The notes under the pieces were generated by a model, which was not told the origin of the DNA, did no database searches, and was given only the letters and a program-made list of their open reading frames with translations. From Microbacterium sp. C7(2022) (GTDB taxonomy: Bacteria > Actinomycetota > Actinomycetes > Actinomycetales > Microbacteriaceae), in NCBI RefSeq assembly GCF_028823665.1, contig NZ_JAPEHV010000002.1:248001-312000 (forward strand): a DNA stretch of 64,000 nucleotides, read 5' to 3'. Below, piece by piece: positions 17,513 to 26,415 of this stretch. The translations under genes and the position numbers were made by a program. The stretch's first letter is position 1. Each line of letters begins with the position of its first letter.

Positions 17513-18253
17513 TCAGGCCGCAAGGCCCATAGCGTCCATTCGCCGTGAGTGGGCCGCCATCAATTGGGTGAACACCGGTTCGACTTTCTCTTCGTCCGCA
17601 GCGCCGAGGGTGGCCGGGCGGAGCGCAGAACGTGCGATCAGCAGCGTGTCGCCGACGAGACGGCGACCCCACATCGCCAGCAGCCACCGCCACTGCTCGT
17701 CGTTCGCGATGGCGCGGCCGATGATTTCGACGATCGCCTCACGATCGTCATCGGCCCGCAGAGTTCGCGCGACGCGCGCGCCGGTATCGCCGTAGCTCGC
17801 CGACAGCGCGAGATAGAAATCGTCGAGCATTCCGGCCGTGATGTGGACGGCGAGCATGGTCTCGAACGGCCGGACCCCGTGCGTCTCGCGTCGAAACGCG
17901 TCCAGGGGTTCGCGGAACGGCAGCATCAGCGCGGTGGGATCGGCACCCCGATCACGGATCAACGCGACGAGCCCTTCATGCTTATCGAGGGCTGCGCCCG
18001 CCGCTCTCGACAACGACTCTTTGTCCGCCAACTCGGGTGTGTGAGCGATCAGCTCACTCAAGGTTTCGAAGTATCCGAGCTGCAGGTACGCGGCTTGACC
18101 CAGGAACGTATCGATGTCGGGCGCAAGCTCCTCGAAGTCCACACGCGTGGTGTCATCGACGTCATCGCGAGAGCGCAGCTGCAGCTTTCGGCCCGTGTCG
18201 CGCCGCTTCCAAAACCAGTTCACCACGCCGTTCAGCATACGACTCGGAGGCAT
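17513..18253 (-). CDS. Ferritin-like fold protein (Rv3210c type)
   Basis: 246-residue alpha-helical protein of the actinobacterial ferritin-like/MiaE-related family; Rv3210c occupies the same place beside rhlE in M. tuberculosis. Helices carry acidic and His residues that could form a di-iron site: YFETLSELIAHTPE near residue 60, LDKHEGLV near 90, HITAGMLDDFYLAL near 137 and NDEQWRWLLAMW near 185. A metal role is inferred from the fold only. ATG 18253 is preceded by GAGGAG at 7 bases. It is transcribed divergently from the RNA helicase. Confidence 0.8.
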   Translation of the reverse strand: MPPSRMLNGVVNWFWKRRDTGRKLQLRSRDDVDDTTRVDFEELAPDIDTFLGQAAYLQLGYFETLSELIAHTPELADKESLSRAAGAALDKHEGLVALIRDRGADPTALMLPFREPLDAFRRETHGVRPFETMLAVHITAGMLDDFYLALSASYGDTGARVARTLRADDDREAIVEIIGRAIANDEQWRWLLAMWGRRLVGDTLLIARSALRPATLGAADEEKVEPVFTQLMAAHSRRMDAMGLAA

Positions 18254-18273
18254 CCGGGCACTCCTCGGCTATT

Positions 18274-18419
18274 CTGGAAGGCGTCCCGGCGTCGGATCGG
18301 GACCCCCGCGCCTGGGCTCGAGAGAAGGCGTGGATCGCTTTCCGCCCGCGTTGCATGTCGAACACGACACGCCGGGGCTTAGAACCAGGCAGCATCTCAC
18401 TGCCGGACAGGCACAGATT
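18274..18419 (+). promoter_or_regulatory. Structured 5' region of the DEAD-box helicase gene
   Basis: TATTCT at 18274-18279 is a possible -10, which would give a leader of roughly 130 bases. It holds a gtccc/gggac type hairpin and a ggcag/ctgcc hairpin (18388-18404) just before the GTG. No strong ribosome binding site is visible. RNA-helicase leaders are often autoregulatory; that is an inference here. Confidence 0.3.
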
Positions 18420-19928
18420 GTGACGACCTTCGCCGAACTCGGCGTAGACCAGGACATCGTCGACGCGCTCCAGGCGAAGGGCATCATCGATGCGTTCCCT
18501 ATTCAAGAGCAGACGATCCCGCTTTCCCTTCCGGGTCAGGACATCATCGGGCAGGCGAAGACGGGAACCGGCAAGACGTTCGGGTTCGGCATCCCGGTCG
18601 TTCAGAGACTCGGGCTTGAGCCGACTCACGGAGTGAAGGCACTCATTGTGGTGCCCACGCGTGAGCTCGCGGTACAGGTCTACGAAGACATGGATATGCT
18701 CACCCGAAACCGGGCCACGAGCGTGGTGGCGATCTATGGCGGCAAGGCGTACGAGGGTCAGATCGATCAACTCAAGGCGGGCGCGCAGATCGTCGTCGGC
18801 ACCCCGGGTCGCCTGATCGACCTGAGCAACCAACGACTCCTCGATCTGTCGCACGCGACCGAGGTCGTGCTGGACGAGGCCGACAAGATGCTTGATCTCG
18901 GCTTCCTCGCCGACATCGAGAAGATCTTCCAAAAGGTGCCGGCGATCCGCCACACGCAACTCTTCTCCGCAACGATGCCCGGCCCGATCGTCGCGCTGGC
19001 TCGACGGTTCATGTCAAACCCGATTCACATGCGCGCCAGTGACCCCGATGAAGGCCTCACGCAGGCAAACATCCGCCATTTGGTGTACCGGGCACACTCG
19101 CTCGACAAGGACGAGGTCATCGCCCGCATTCTGCAGGCCGAAGGTCGAGGGAAGACCGTAGTTTTCACCCGGACCAAGCGTGCCGCACAGAAGCTCGTCG
19201 ACGAACTGAACGATCGCGGGTTCAACGCCGGGGCCGTGCACGGCGACATGAGTCAGGAAGCACGCGAGCGTTCGATGGCGGCGTTCAAGTCCGGCAAGAA
19301 GGACGTGTTGATCGCTACCGACGTGGCCGCACGTGGAATCGATGTCGACGACGTCACCCACGTCATCAACCACACGATTCCTGACGACGAGAAGACGTAC
19401 CTGCACCGCGCGGGCCGCACGGGTCGAGCGGGAAAGACGGGAATCGCCGTCACCTTTGTCGACTGGGATGACCTCCACAAGTGGGCGCTGATCAACCGCG
19501 CCCTCGATTTCGGTCAGCCCGAGCCCGTGGAGACCTACTCGTCGAGCCCCCATCTGTACAGCGATCTCGATATCCCCGCCGGAACGAAGGGACGCATCCG
19601 CACGGCCCCGAAGGCCGACCCCGCAGCGAAGTCGGGTGCGAGCCAGAAGAAGGATGCCACCCCTCAGGCCGACGCCTCGGCGAACGACGGACCCGGGACA
19701 TCGTCTCGCCGCCGTCGCCGCCGTCGCTCAGGCTCGGGCACCGGCGCATCTGTTCCCGCTACGCACGGTGAGCCGGCGCCGGCGGATGTGTCCGCCGAAG
19801 GTGCGGGAACCCACGATGGTGGTGGATCCGAACACCACGACGGTAAGCCGGCACCGCGCCGCCGCCGCCGGCGTCGCGGTGGCGGCGGCGGGTCGAACGG
19901 CACGCCGAGCGCCCCGACCAGCGCGTAG
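18420..19928 (+). CDS. rhlE: DEAD-box ATP-dependent RNA helicase, RhlE type
   Basis: 502-residue RNA helicase for RNA unwinding, probably in ribosome assembly or RNA decay. Motifs: Q motif (PIQEQTIPL), I (AKTGTGKT), Ia (PTRELAVQ), Ib (TPGRLIDL), II (VLDEADKMLDLG), III (FSATMPG), IV (VVFTRTK), V (TDVAARGID) and VI (HRAGRTGRAG). The C-terminal ~90 residues carry two Arg clusters (SSRRRRRRRSGS and PRRRRRRRGG) in an acidic/Gly-rich background, a typical RNA-binding tail. The start is GTG 18420 (MTTFAELGVDQDIVD); the frame is open upstream to 18114 but would run into the divergent ferritin-like gene. The Rv3211 position matches. Confidence 0.92.
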   Translation: MTTFAELGVDQDIVDALQAKGIIDAFPIQEQTIPLSLPGQDIIGQAKTGTGKTFGFGIPVVQRLGLEPTHGVKALIVVPTRELAVQVYEDMDMLTRNRATSVVAIYGGKAYEGQIDQLKAGAQIVVGTPGRLIDLSNQRLLDLSHATEVVLDEADKMLDLGFLADIEKIFQKVPAIRHTQLFSATMPGPIVALARRFMSNPIHMRASDPDEGLTQANIRHLVYRAHSLDKDEVIARILQAEGRGKTVVFTRTKRAAQKLVDELNDRGFNAGAVHGDMSQEARERSMAAFKSGKKDVLIATDVAARGIDVDDVTHVINHTIPDDEKTYLHRAGRTGRAGKTGIAVTFVDWDDLHKWALINRALDFGQPEPVETYSSSPHLYSDLDIPAGTKGRIRTAPKADPAAKSGASQKKDATPQADASANDGPGTSSRRRRRRRSGSGTGASVPATHGEPAPADVSAEGAGTHDGGGSEHHDGKPAPRRRRRRRGGGGGSNGTPSAPTSA

Positions 19929-20034
19929 CGCGCCCACAACGGAACCAATCCGCACGGAGTGGCGCATGTTCGCTAAGGTGTGATCGACGCGGCGCGGATG
20001 GCGCCGCCACATCGCATGCAGAAAGGCACCCCCC

Positions 20035-20469
20035 GTGCGACTTATCGACGCCGTCACCACCTCCTACGAGTACCAGGGTTTCTGGGGATCGTTCTGGGAC
20101 ATCATCTGGTGGTTCCTGCTCATCTTCGTCTTCATGTCCTACCTGTTCGCGCTGTTCGCCGTGATCGGCGACCTGTTCCGGGACCACAAGCTGAACGGCG
20201 GGTGGAAGGCAGTGTGGATCTTCTTCCTGATCTTCGTGCCCTTCCTCACTCTGCTCGTCTACCTGATCGCCCGTGGCAGCGGAATGGCACGTCGTAGCGC
20301 CGAGGCCGCCGCAGACATGAAGCAGGCCCAGGACGAATACATCAAGTCGGTGGCCGGGGGCTCGGCCGCCAGCCCGACCGAAGAGATCGCCAAGGCGAAG
20401 GCTCTTCTGGATGCCGGCACCATTACGCAGGCCGAGTACGACGCGCTGAAGGCCAAGGCCCTGGCCTGA
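20035..20469 (+). CDS. Membrane protein with PLDc_N-like region and SHOCT domain
   Basis: 144 residues: two transmembrane helices (about 20-45 and 60-83) in the phospholipase D-nuclease N-terminal (PLDc_N) pattern FMSYLFALFAVIGDLFRD, a charged linker, and a C-terminal SHOCT motif (EEIAKAKALLDAGTITQAEYDALKAKALA in two parts, about residues 116-144). SHOCT domains are short oligomerisation modules. The GTG start follows AGAAAGGCACC. Function unknown. TAAGGT at 19974-19979 is a possible -10. Confidence 0.85.
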   Translation: MRLIDAVTTSYEYQGFWGSFWDIIWWFLLIFVFMSYLFALFAVIGDLFRDHKLNGGWKAVWIFFLIFVPFLTLLVYLIARGSGMARRSAEAAADMKQAQDEYIKSVAGGSAASPTEEIAKAKALLDAGTITQAEYDALKAKALA

Positions 20470-20489
20470 TAGGTCCGCGCACCCCTCGC

Positions 20490-20528
20490 GAAGCGCCCTC
20501 GTCTCCTACGGGTAGACGGGGGCGCTTC
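20490..20528. terminator. Bidirectional terminator hairpin between converging genes
   Basis: Arms 20490-20504 and 20514-20528 pair over 15 bp with a single T-G wobble around a 9-base loop. The right arm includes the last codons of the PHP gene. Confidence 0.7.
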
Positions 20529-21369
20529 CGTGTGCGCGGTCGATGATGCGCTGCACCATCTCGGGTGCTGTTGTGTGCTCACCAGGCAGGTTGGGCTTGC
20601 CCATCCCGTGGTAGTCGCTTGACCCTGTGACGATCAGATCCCGGTCTCGACATATCCGTGCGAGAGAGCGCGTGGCAGCCGGTTGATTCTCGCGGTGTCC
20701 CAGCTCGAACCCCGACAGTCCCGCGTCAAGCATTCGCTCGGTGAGCGGCGCAGGCAGCAGTCCCGCGCGCCCCGCAGGGTGCGCCACGATCGCCACTCCC
20801 CCGGCACCGACAATGGCAGCGGTCGCGGTGACGGGATCGGGCGCGTACAGCGCCACGTAATACTCGCCACCCGGGTGCAGGATGCTGTCGAACGCCTCGC
20901 TACGATCGCGCACCAGCCCGCGACTGACCAAAGCATCAGCGATATGCGGGCGCCCTACCGTCGCGCCGTCAGACGTATGCGCGAGGATGTCTTCCCACGT
21001 CAGATCCATGTCCCGCGCGATGCGATCAGCCATCGCGCGGGCGCGTTCCAACCTCGACGACCGGATACGGCTCGTCAGGTCACGAAGTGTCGCATCATCA
21101 GGATCGAACAGGTACCCCAAGAGGTGCACGCTTCGCCACTCATGCCGAGAGGACAGCTCCATCCCTGGCAGGAGGAGCATGTCGAGGGACGCGGCGGCGT
21201 CGGCGGCTTCCGCCCATCCCGACGTCGTGTCGTGATCGGTCAGCGCAACCGTCCGCAACCCGTGGCGATGAGCGGATGCCATCACCTGGGCCGGCGGCTC
21301 CGTACCATCGGACTGGGACGAGTGCAGGTGCAGATCGCACGGGCCTGCGATGTGCGTCGTGCCGTGCAT
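20506..21369 (-). CDS. PHP domain phosphoesterase, RNase AM-like
   Basis: 287-residue polymerase/histidinol-phosphatase family phosphoesterase, closest in pattern to RNase AM/YciV-type 5'-3' exonucleases of short RNA or 3',5'-bisphosphonucleotides. Metal-binding motifs: DLHLHSSQSDG, ALTDHDTTSGW, LPGMELSS, AIVAHPAGRAG and TGSSDYHGMGKPN. Substrate is not certain from sequence. The frame is open from 21396; ATG 21369 is preferred because TACTGT lies exactly six bases upstream. It is divergent from the EEP-family gene, whose promoter is also leaderless. Confidence 0.87.
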   Translation of the reverse strand: MHGTTHIAGPCDLHLHSSQSDGTEPPAQVMASAHRHGLRTVALTDHDTTSGWAEAADAAASLDMLLLPGMELSSRHEWRSVHLLGYLFDPDDATLRDLTSRIRSSRLERARAMADRIARDMDLTWEDILAHTSDGATVGRPHIADALVSRGLVRDRSEAFDSILHPGGEYYVALYAPDPVTATAAIVGAGGVAIVAHPAGRAGLLPAPLTERMLDAGLSGFELGHRENQPAATRSLARICRDRDLIVTGSSDYHGMGKPNLPGEHTTAPEMVQRIIDRAHGSAPVYP

Positions 21370-21381
21370 GAGTCGACAGTA
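21370..21381 (-). promoter_or_regulatory. Leaderless -10 element for the PHP gene
   Basis: On the minus strand TACTGT, six bases, ATG 21369. Confidence 0.5.
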
Positions 21382-21449
21382 GCGTCTGGCAGACACACCC
21401 GGGCGTCGTCTACACCCCGGCCACCGACCGATTTCTCAGACTGCTCGCA

Positions 21450-21461
21450 TAGAGTCACGGC
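21450..21461 (+). promoter_or_regulatory. Leaderless -10 element for the EEP-family gene
   Basis: TAGAGT, six bases, GTG 21462. It faces the leaderless promoter of the PHP gene 69 bases away. Confidence 0.55.
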
Positions 21462-22484
21462 GTGCTTCGCCTGTTCGGGATCCTCGTCACCGTGGTCATC
21501 GCCATTGGCGCGGCGATCCTCACATGGCCGACGTTCTTCCGTGTCGACCGCGTGTACCCGATCGCTCAGATCGTGTCGTTCCGCGGCATCCTGCTGGCGT
21601 TCTTCATCGCCGCAACTCTCCTCGCGTTGCTGGTCGCCCTGATTCGGCCGCTCCGCGCGTTCGCACTGGGTGTGGCGCTCGTCCTTGGCATCGCGTCCAT
21701 CGCCTCTGCCGCGATCGTGTTCGTGCGCGGCGGTGACGGTGACGATGCCTTCCCTCAGCAAACTGAGACCAGCGTGCGAGTCATGACATGGAACACGGCC
21801 GGCGACGCCACGCCCGCCGATACCATCGCGAAGATCGCGGTCGCCATGAGCGCCGACATCGTCGCGCTGCCGGAGACCACGATCGAGACAGGCGAGCAAG
21901 TCGCTATTGCGATGCGCGAACTCGGACACCCGATGTGGGCTCATCACACCGAGTATGGCGAGGATGGATGGGATGCCAGCTCCACGACGCTCCTGATTAC
22001 GCCGGAGATGGGTGACTATGCGGTCATCGAATCCTCGATCGACGGCGTGACCAACACCTCCACGCTCCCCAGCGCCGTGGCTGCTCCGACCGACGGCACA
22101 GGACCGATCGTGGTGGTCGCGCACGCGGTGGCACCGCGAGAGGCCTACATGGACGCGTGGCGCTCTGACCTGCAATGGCTTGCCGATCAATGCAGCGATG
22201 CGAACGTGATCATGGCCGGCGACTTCAATGCGACCCTCGATCACTTCGGCGGTCTCGGCGTGGATGGCGCCGACCTCGGACATTGCCGGGATGCCGCGCT
22301 CGAGACCGGCAACGCCGCGGTGGGCACCTGGCCGGCCACGCTGCCGACGCTGGCGGGCGCTCCGATCGATCATGTGATGGCGAGCGAGAACTGGCAGGCG
22401 ACAGGATCGATCGTCCTGCGATCGCTCGACGACTCCGGCTCGGACCACCGCCCGCTCATCGTCCAACTCGAACCCACTCAGTAG
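21462..22484 (+). CDS. Membrane-anchored endonuclease/exonuclease/phosphatase family protein
   Basis: 340 residues. Three N-terminal hydrophobic helices (about 5-25, 40-62 and 66-87) precede an EEP (DNase I-like) domain with MTWNTAG, IVALPETT, MAGDFNAT, PIDHVMAS and the closing SDHRPLIVQ. These supply the metal and catalytic residues of the family, which includes nucleases and phosphodiesterases; the true substrate (lipid head group, nucleic acid or sugar phosphate) cannot be read from sequence. The domain should face outside the membrane. The GTG start fits the leaderless promoter. Confidence 0.85.
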   Translation: MLRLFGILVTVVIAIGAAILTWPTFFRVDRVYPIAQIVSFRGILLAFFIAATLLALLVALIRPLRAFALGVALVLGIASIASAAIVFVRGGDGDDAFPQQTETSVRVMTWNTAGDATPADTIAKIAVAMSADIVALPETTIETGEQVAIAMRELGHPMWAHHTEYGEDGWDASSTTLLITPEMGDYAVIESSIDGVTNTSTLPSAVAAPTDGTGPIVVVAHAVAPREAYMDAWRSDLQWLADQCSDANVIMAGDFNATLDHFGGLGVDGADLGHCRDAALETGNAAVGTWPATLPTLAGAPIDHVMASENWQATGSIVLRSLDDSGSDHRPLIVQLEPTQ

Positions 22485-22524
22485 TGGCCTCGCCGACCCT
22501 GAATTGGCGTGCGAGACTGGGAGT

Positions 22525-23934
22525 ATGAGCACGGCAGGCGACAGCACGACCGAGACCCCCGCACCGGCGTCCACGAGCACCAACCGACGGCAGCCCTACG
22601 GCCAGGGCTTCCTCGACACCATTTCGACCGGTTGGTCCGATCGACCCGAAGTCGTCCCGCCTGCTCGAGAGCAGGCACCGTACGCCGCCGCCCGGCGGGA
22701 TGCGGTTTCGGCGGCGTTTCCTGGCAAGCGGCTGGTCATCCCCGCCGGAGAGTTGAAGCAACGCAGCAACGACACCGACTATCCCTTCCGCGCCCACTCG
22801 GCGTTTGCGCACCTGACAGGCTGGGCCGCCGATGCCGAGCCCGGTGCGGTTCTCGTCTTCGAGCCGCGTGAGCAGGCCGGTCATGATGTGACGCTCTACT
22901 TCCGTGAGCGCGCCGACCGCACGACGGCCGAGTTTTATTCGGATGCCACGATCGGCGAGTTCTGGATCGGTCCCCGCCCCGCGTTGGCGGGTGTGGCATC
23001 CGATCTGGGGATCTCCACCGCGCACATCGACGCGCTCGAGCATTTCGATGATGACCTCGTGCTCGACGAAGACGCCGACCTCACCCGGGTCGTCTCAGAG
23101 CTGCGTCTCGTCAAGGACGAGTACGAGATTGCGCAACTGCGACACGCGGTTGATGTGACGGCGCGCGGATTCGACGACATCGTCGCGCACTTCGACGAGA
23201 TCATCGCCCATTCTCGGGGGGAGCGCGAAGTGGAGGGCATCTTCCATCGTCGTGCGCGCAGCGACGGCAACGCGGTCGGCTATGACACCATTGCGGCATC
23301 CGGCCCGCACGCCTGCTACCTGCACTGGACGCGCAATGACGGCGCCGTCGTACCGGGCGATCTCATTCTGATCGACGCGGGAGTCGAAGTCGACAGCCTA
23401 TACACCGCCGACATCACTCGCACGTTCCCGGTCAACGGCACGTTCAACCCGGTGCAGCGCAAGGTGTACGAGGCCGTGCGCGAAGCCGCGGACGCGGCAT
23501 TCGCCGCAGCGCGCCCGGGCGTAACTTTCCGCTCCGTGCACGACGCTGCCATGCGCGTGATCGCGGAGCGGGTCGCCGAGTGGGGCCTGCTTCCTGTCAC
23601 ACCAGAGGAGGCATTGTCCGCCGATGCGGGCGGTCACCACCGTCGCTACATGGTGCACGGCACCAGCCACCATCTCGGCATCGACGTGCACGACTGCGCG
23701 CAGGCGCGGCGCGACCTGTACTACGACGGACTCCTCGAGCCGGGCATGGTGTTCACCATCGAGCCCGGACTGTACTTCCAGATCGACGACACCACCGTGC
23801 CCGCGGAGTACCGCGGCATCGGGGTGCGCATCGAAGACGACGTCCTGATGGGGATCGACGGGCCGGTCAATCTCTCGGCTGACATTCCACGCACGGCAGA
23901 CGAGATCGAGGCCTGGATGGCGCGCGGCAAGTAG
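22525..23934 (+). CDS. pepP: Xaa-Pro aminopeptidase (M24B)
   Basis: 469-residue aminopeptidase P removing N-terminal residues ahead of proline. An N-terminal AMP_N domain (about 45-190; YPFRAHSAFAHLTGW) leads to the pita-bread catalytic domain. Dinuclear metal ligands are visible: Asp in LIDAGVEVDSLYTADITRTF (two Asp), His in HGTSHHLGIDVHD, Glu in FTIEPGLYF and Glu in VRIEDDVLM. ATG 22525 is chosen over the longer frame from 22504; it follows GGGAG and is also six bases from the weak hexamer GAGACT. The GGT-like gene starts 8 bases after its stop, suggesting a joint role in peptide breakdown. Confidence 0.93.
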   Translation: MSTAGDSTTETPAPASTSTNRRQPYGQGFLDTISTGWSDRPEVVPPAREQAPYAAARRDAVSAAFPGKRLVIPAGELKQRSNDTDYPFRAHSAFAHLTGWAADAEPGAVLVFEPREQAGHDVTLYFRERADRTTAEFYSDATIGEFWIGPRPALAGVASDLGISTAHIDALEHFDDDLVLDEDADLTRVVSELRLVKDEYEIAQLRHAVDVTARGFDDIVAHFDEIIAHSRGEREVEGIFHRRARSDGNAVGYDTIAASGPHACYLHWTRNDGAVVPGDLILIDAGVEVDSLYTADITRTFPVNGTFNPVQRKVYEAVREAADAAFAAARPGVTFRSVHDAAMRVIAERVAEWGLLPVTPEEALSADAGGHHRRYMVHGTSHHLGIDVHDCAQARRDLYYDGLLEPGMVFTIEPGLYFQIDDTTVPAEYRGIGVRIEDDVLMGIDGPVNLSADIPRTADEIEAWMARGK

Positions 23935-23941
23935 CACGCCT

Positions 23942-25726
23942 GTGTCGTTCGCCGCTCCCCCGCCGTTCACCACTCGCCCCCAGCTGACCGGCACGTTCGG
24001 TATGGCGGCGTCCACGCACTGGCTCGCCACTGCTGTTGCACAGGGGACGCTGGAACGCGGGGGGAATGCATTCGACGCCGCTGCTGCCGGCGCGTTCGTT
24101 CTGCACCTCGCCGAGCCGCATCTGAACGGACCCGGCGGAGACCTTGTCGGGATTTTCGCCACGGCCGATGCCCCCTGCGAACCGCGCGTGCTCATGGGGC
24201 AGGGGCCCGCACCTGCCGGTGCAACAATCGACCACTTCGTGAACGAGGGGCTCGACATGGTCCCCGGAGCGGGCGGCCTCGCCGCGGCGGTTCCCGGCGC
24301 GGTAGATGCCTGGCTCATGCTCGTGCGTGATCACGGCACGATGGAACTCGGCGATGTTCTCGCCCCGGCGATCACGTACGCGCGTGAGGGCATCCCTCTC
24401 CTCCCCACTACAGTGGCGACGATCAGCCAGGTAGCTGATCTCTTCCGTGAACACTGGCCGTCTTCGGCCGATCTGTGGATGCCGTCGGGCGCCGTCCCTT
24501 CAGGCGGCGATCTGTATCGCAATCCGGCCTACGCGAATGTGCTCAGCATGCTCGTGGACGTCGGCAGCGCAAGCGACAGTCGCGAAGCGCGTATCGATGC
24601 GGCGCGCGAAGAGTGGGCGACCGGCCTGGTCGCGCGCGCCACCGAACGCTTCTTGTCGCGCCCTCACCGTCACTCCAGCGGTACCGACCACGCCGCGGTC
24701 ATCACCGCCGCCGACTTCGCGCAATTCCGCGCATCTTACGAGCCAGCTGTCACGGCGTCCTTCCGAGGCCACGTCGTTGCGAAGGGCGGCGCCTGGTGCC
24801 AGGGCCCCGCGCTACTCGAAGCACTCCGCATTCTCGATCCGCTGCCCGACGAACACCTCGACCCCAGCACCGAGGTCGGTGCGCACACCATCATCGAGAC
24901 CCTCAAGCTCGTTCTGGCTGACCGTGATGCACACTTCGGTGAGGGTATGGATGCCGCGCGCGTGCTCACCGACGAGTTCATCGCTCAGCGGCGGACGCAG
25001 CTCGAGGCGACCGCCTCGCAGGAGTGGCGGCCCGGCATTCTCGACGGACAGCGAGGTTTCACGCCGCCGCTCATCGCACGCCCACCCAGCACCGGCGCGG
25101 GCACCGGCGAGCCCACGGTCTCGCGCACGGGCGACACACGCGGCGACACCTGCCACATCGACGTCGTTGATCGCTGGGGCAACATTGTCGCTGTCACTCC
25201 GTCGGGGGGCTGGCTCCAGTCCTCCCCGACGATCCCCGAGCTCGGCTTCTGCCTGGGCACGCGGCTGCAGATGACGTGGCTCGATCCACAGGCGCCGTCT
25301 GCCCTGAGACCTGGCGCACGGCCCCGAACGACGCTCACCCCCACCCTCGTGCTTCGCGACGGCTACGCCACCATAGCGCTGGGAACACCAGGCGGCGATC
25401 AGCAAGATCAGTGGCAGCTGCCGATGCTCTTGCGCATGCTCGTCGGTGGGTGGAGCGCCCAGGAGGCGATCGATGCACCGACTCTCCACACGATCGCGAT
25501 GGTGGAATCCTTCTGGCCCCGATCCTGGGACGCAAGCGGGGTCATCGTCGAGGACCGACTGGGAAGCGCAGTGATCGAAGGATTGCGCCGCCGCGGCCAC
25601 GTTGTCACTACGGCGGGCGATTGGCGGCTCGGCCGTCTGTCGGCCGTCGGTATCGACCGCGCACGCGGAACCCTCTGGGCGGCCGCGAACCCCCGCGGCA
25701 TGCAGGGCTACGCCGCGGGCCGCTGA
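23942..25726 (+). CDS. Gamma-glutamyltransferase family Ntn-hydrolase
   Basis: 594-residue GGT-like protein. The N-terminal part carries HWLATAVAQGTLERGGNAFDAA and the conserved HLNGPGGD. The predicted self-cleavage site and nucleophile is Thr in GDTCHIDVVDRWGN (about residue 400), where the family usually has TTH. The C-terminal part has the oxyanion-type GTPGGDQQDQW. There is no signal peptide, so unlike classical periplasmic GGT it should be cytoplasmic. It is in an operon with the aminopeptidase. It could act on gamma-glutamyl or acylated peptides; specificity is unknown. Its last 19 bases overlap the convergent hydrolase gene. Confidence 0.87.
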   Translation: MSFAAPPPFTTRPQLTGTFGMAASTHWLATAVAQGTLERGGNAFDAAAAGAFVLHLAEPHLNGPGGDLVGIFATADAPCEPRVLMGQGPAPAGATIDHFVNEGLDMVPGAGGLAAAVPGAVDAWLMLVRDHGTMELGDVLAPAITYAREGIPLLPTTVATISQVADLFREHWPSSADLWMPSGAVPSGGDLYRNPAYANVLSMLVDVGSASDSREARIDAAREEWATGLVARATERFLSRPHRHSSGTDHAAVITAADFAQFRASYEPAVTASFRGHVVAKGGAWCQGPALLEALRILDPLPDEHLDPSTEVGAHTIIETLKLVLADRDAHFGEGMDAARVLTDEFIAQRRTQLEATASQEWRPGILDGQRGFTPPLIARPPSTGAGTGEPTVSRTGDTRGDTCHIDVVDRWGNIVAVTPSGGWLQSSPTIPELGFCLGTRLQMTWLDPQAPSALRPGARPRTTLTPTLVLRDGYATIALGTPGGDQQDQWQLPMLLRMLVGGWSAQEAIDAPTLHTIAMVESFWPRSWDASGVIVEDRLGSAVIEGLRRRGHVVTTAGDWRLGRLSAVGIDRARGTLWAAANPRGMQGYAAGR

Positions 25727-26415
25727 GATCTCCGCCGCACCCAGGCGCTCACGCGTTCGGCCAAGGCGCGCCCGACCTCCTCGGGCGATCTCCGGAGGCC
25801 GGCGACCTCGAACGAGTGGCCCCCGCCATCGACCCATTCGATCTCGGCGTCCCGACAGCCCGCAATCGCCGTTTCGAGTTGTTCATGTGGATCTACGAAC
25901 GGATCTCGCGTACCAGAGATGAACAGCTGCGGCTGTACAACGTCGGGCAAGTGCTCCACGCGCGGCTTCTCGGGGTTGCCCGGCGGATGCAGCGGATAGC
26001 CCAGATACACCAATCCCGTCGGGTCGATCTCTCCTTGGGCTGCCGCCATCGATGCCATGCGGCCGCCGTACGACTTGCCCGCGGCCCACAGGCGGCACTC
26101 TTTCGTTCCGGCTTGGACAGTGAGTGCTCGGGTGTGAGCGTCGATCGCGGCCCAGGTTGCGATCGCGTGCGCGGCCGGACCAGGCATACGTCGACCGGCC
26201 TGCAGATAGGGGAAAGTGAATCGCACGGTCGCGATTCCGTGATGGTGAAACCCGTCGATCAGTCCGTCGAAGAATGGATGCCGGACCCCGGCGCCCGCCC
26301 CATGGGCGCACACGATCACATCCTGCGAACCTGCGGGGATGGCGTGCCACGCCGAGACCGTGACGTCGCCTTTTGGGAGCCGGACCACGACCTCCGCTTC
26401 GAGTTCCTCGATCAT
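25708..26415 (-). CDS. Alpha/beta hydrolase (KANL3/Tex30-like)
   Basis: 235-residue serine hydrolase. The oxyanion region is AHGAGAGVRHPFF, the nucleophile elbow GKSYGGRMAS, and the acid and His sites GTRDPFVD and GGGHSFEV. This matches the small KANL3/Tex30 alpha/beta-hydrolase group also found as dienelactone-hydrolase-like proteins. Substrate unknown. ATG 26415 overlaps the stop of the preceding stress-protein gene (TGATG), so translation is coupled. The 3' end overlaps the GGT-like gene by 19 bases. Confidence 0.83.
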   Translation of the reverse strand: MIEELEAEVVVRLPKGDVTVSAWHAIPAGSQDVIVCAHGAGAGVRHPFFDGLIDGFHHHGIATVRFTFPYLQAGRRMPGPAAHAIATWAAIDAHTRALTVQAGTKECRLWAAGKSYGGRMASMAAAQGEIDPTGLVYLGYPLHPPGNPEKPRVEHLPDVVQPQLFISGTRDPFVDPHEQLETAIAGCRDAEIEWVDGGGHSFEVAGLRRSPEEVGRALAERVSAWVRRRSQRPAA

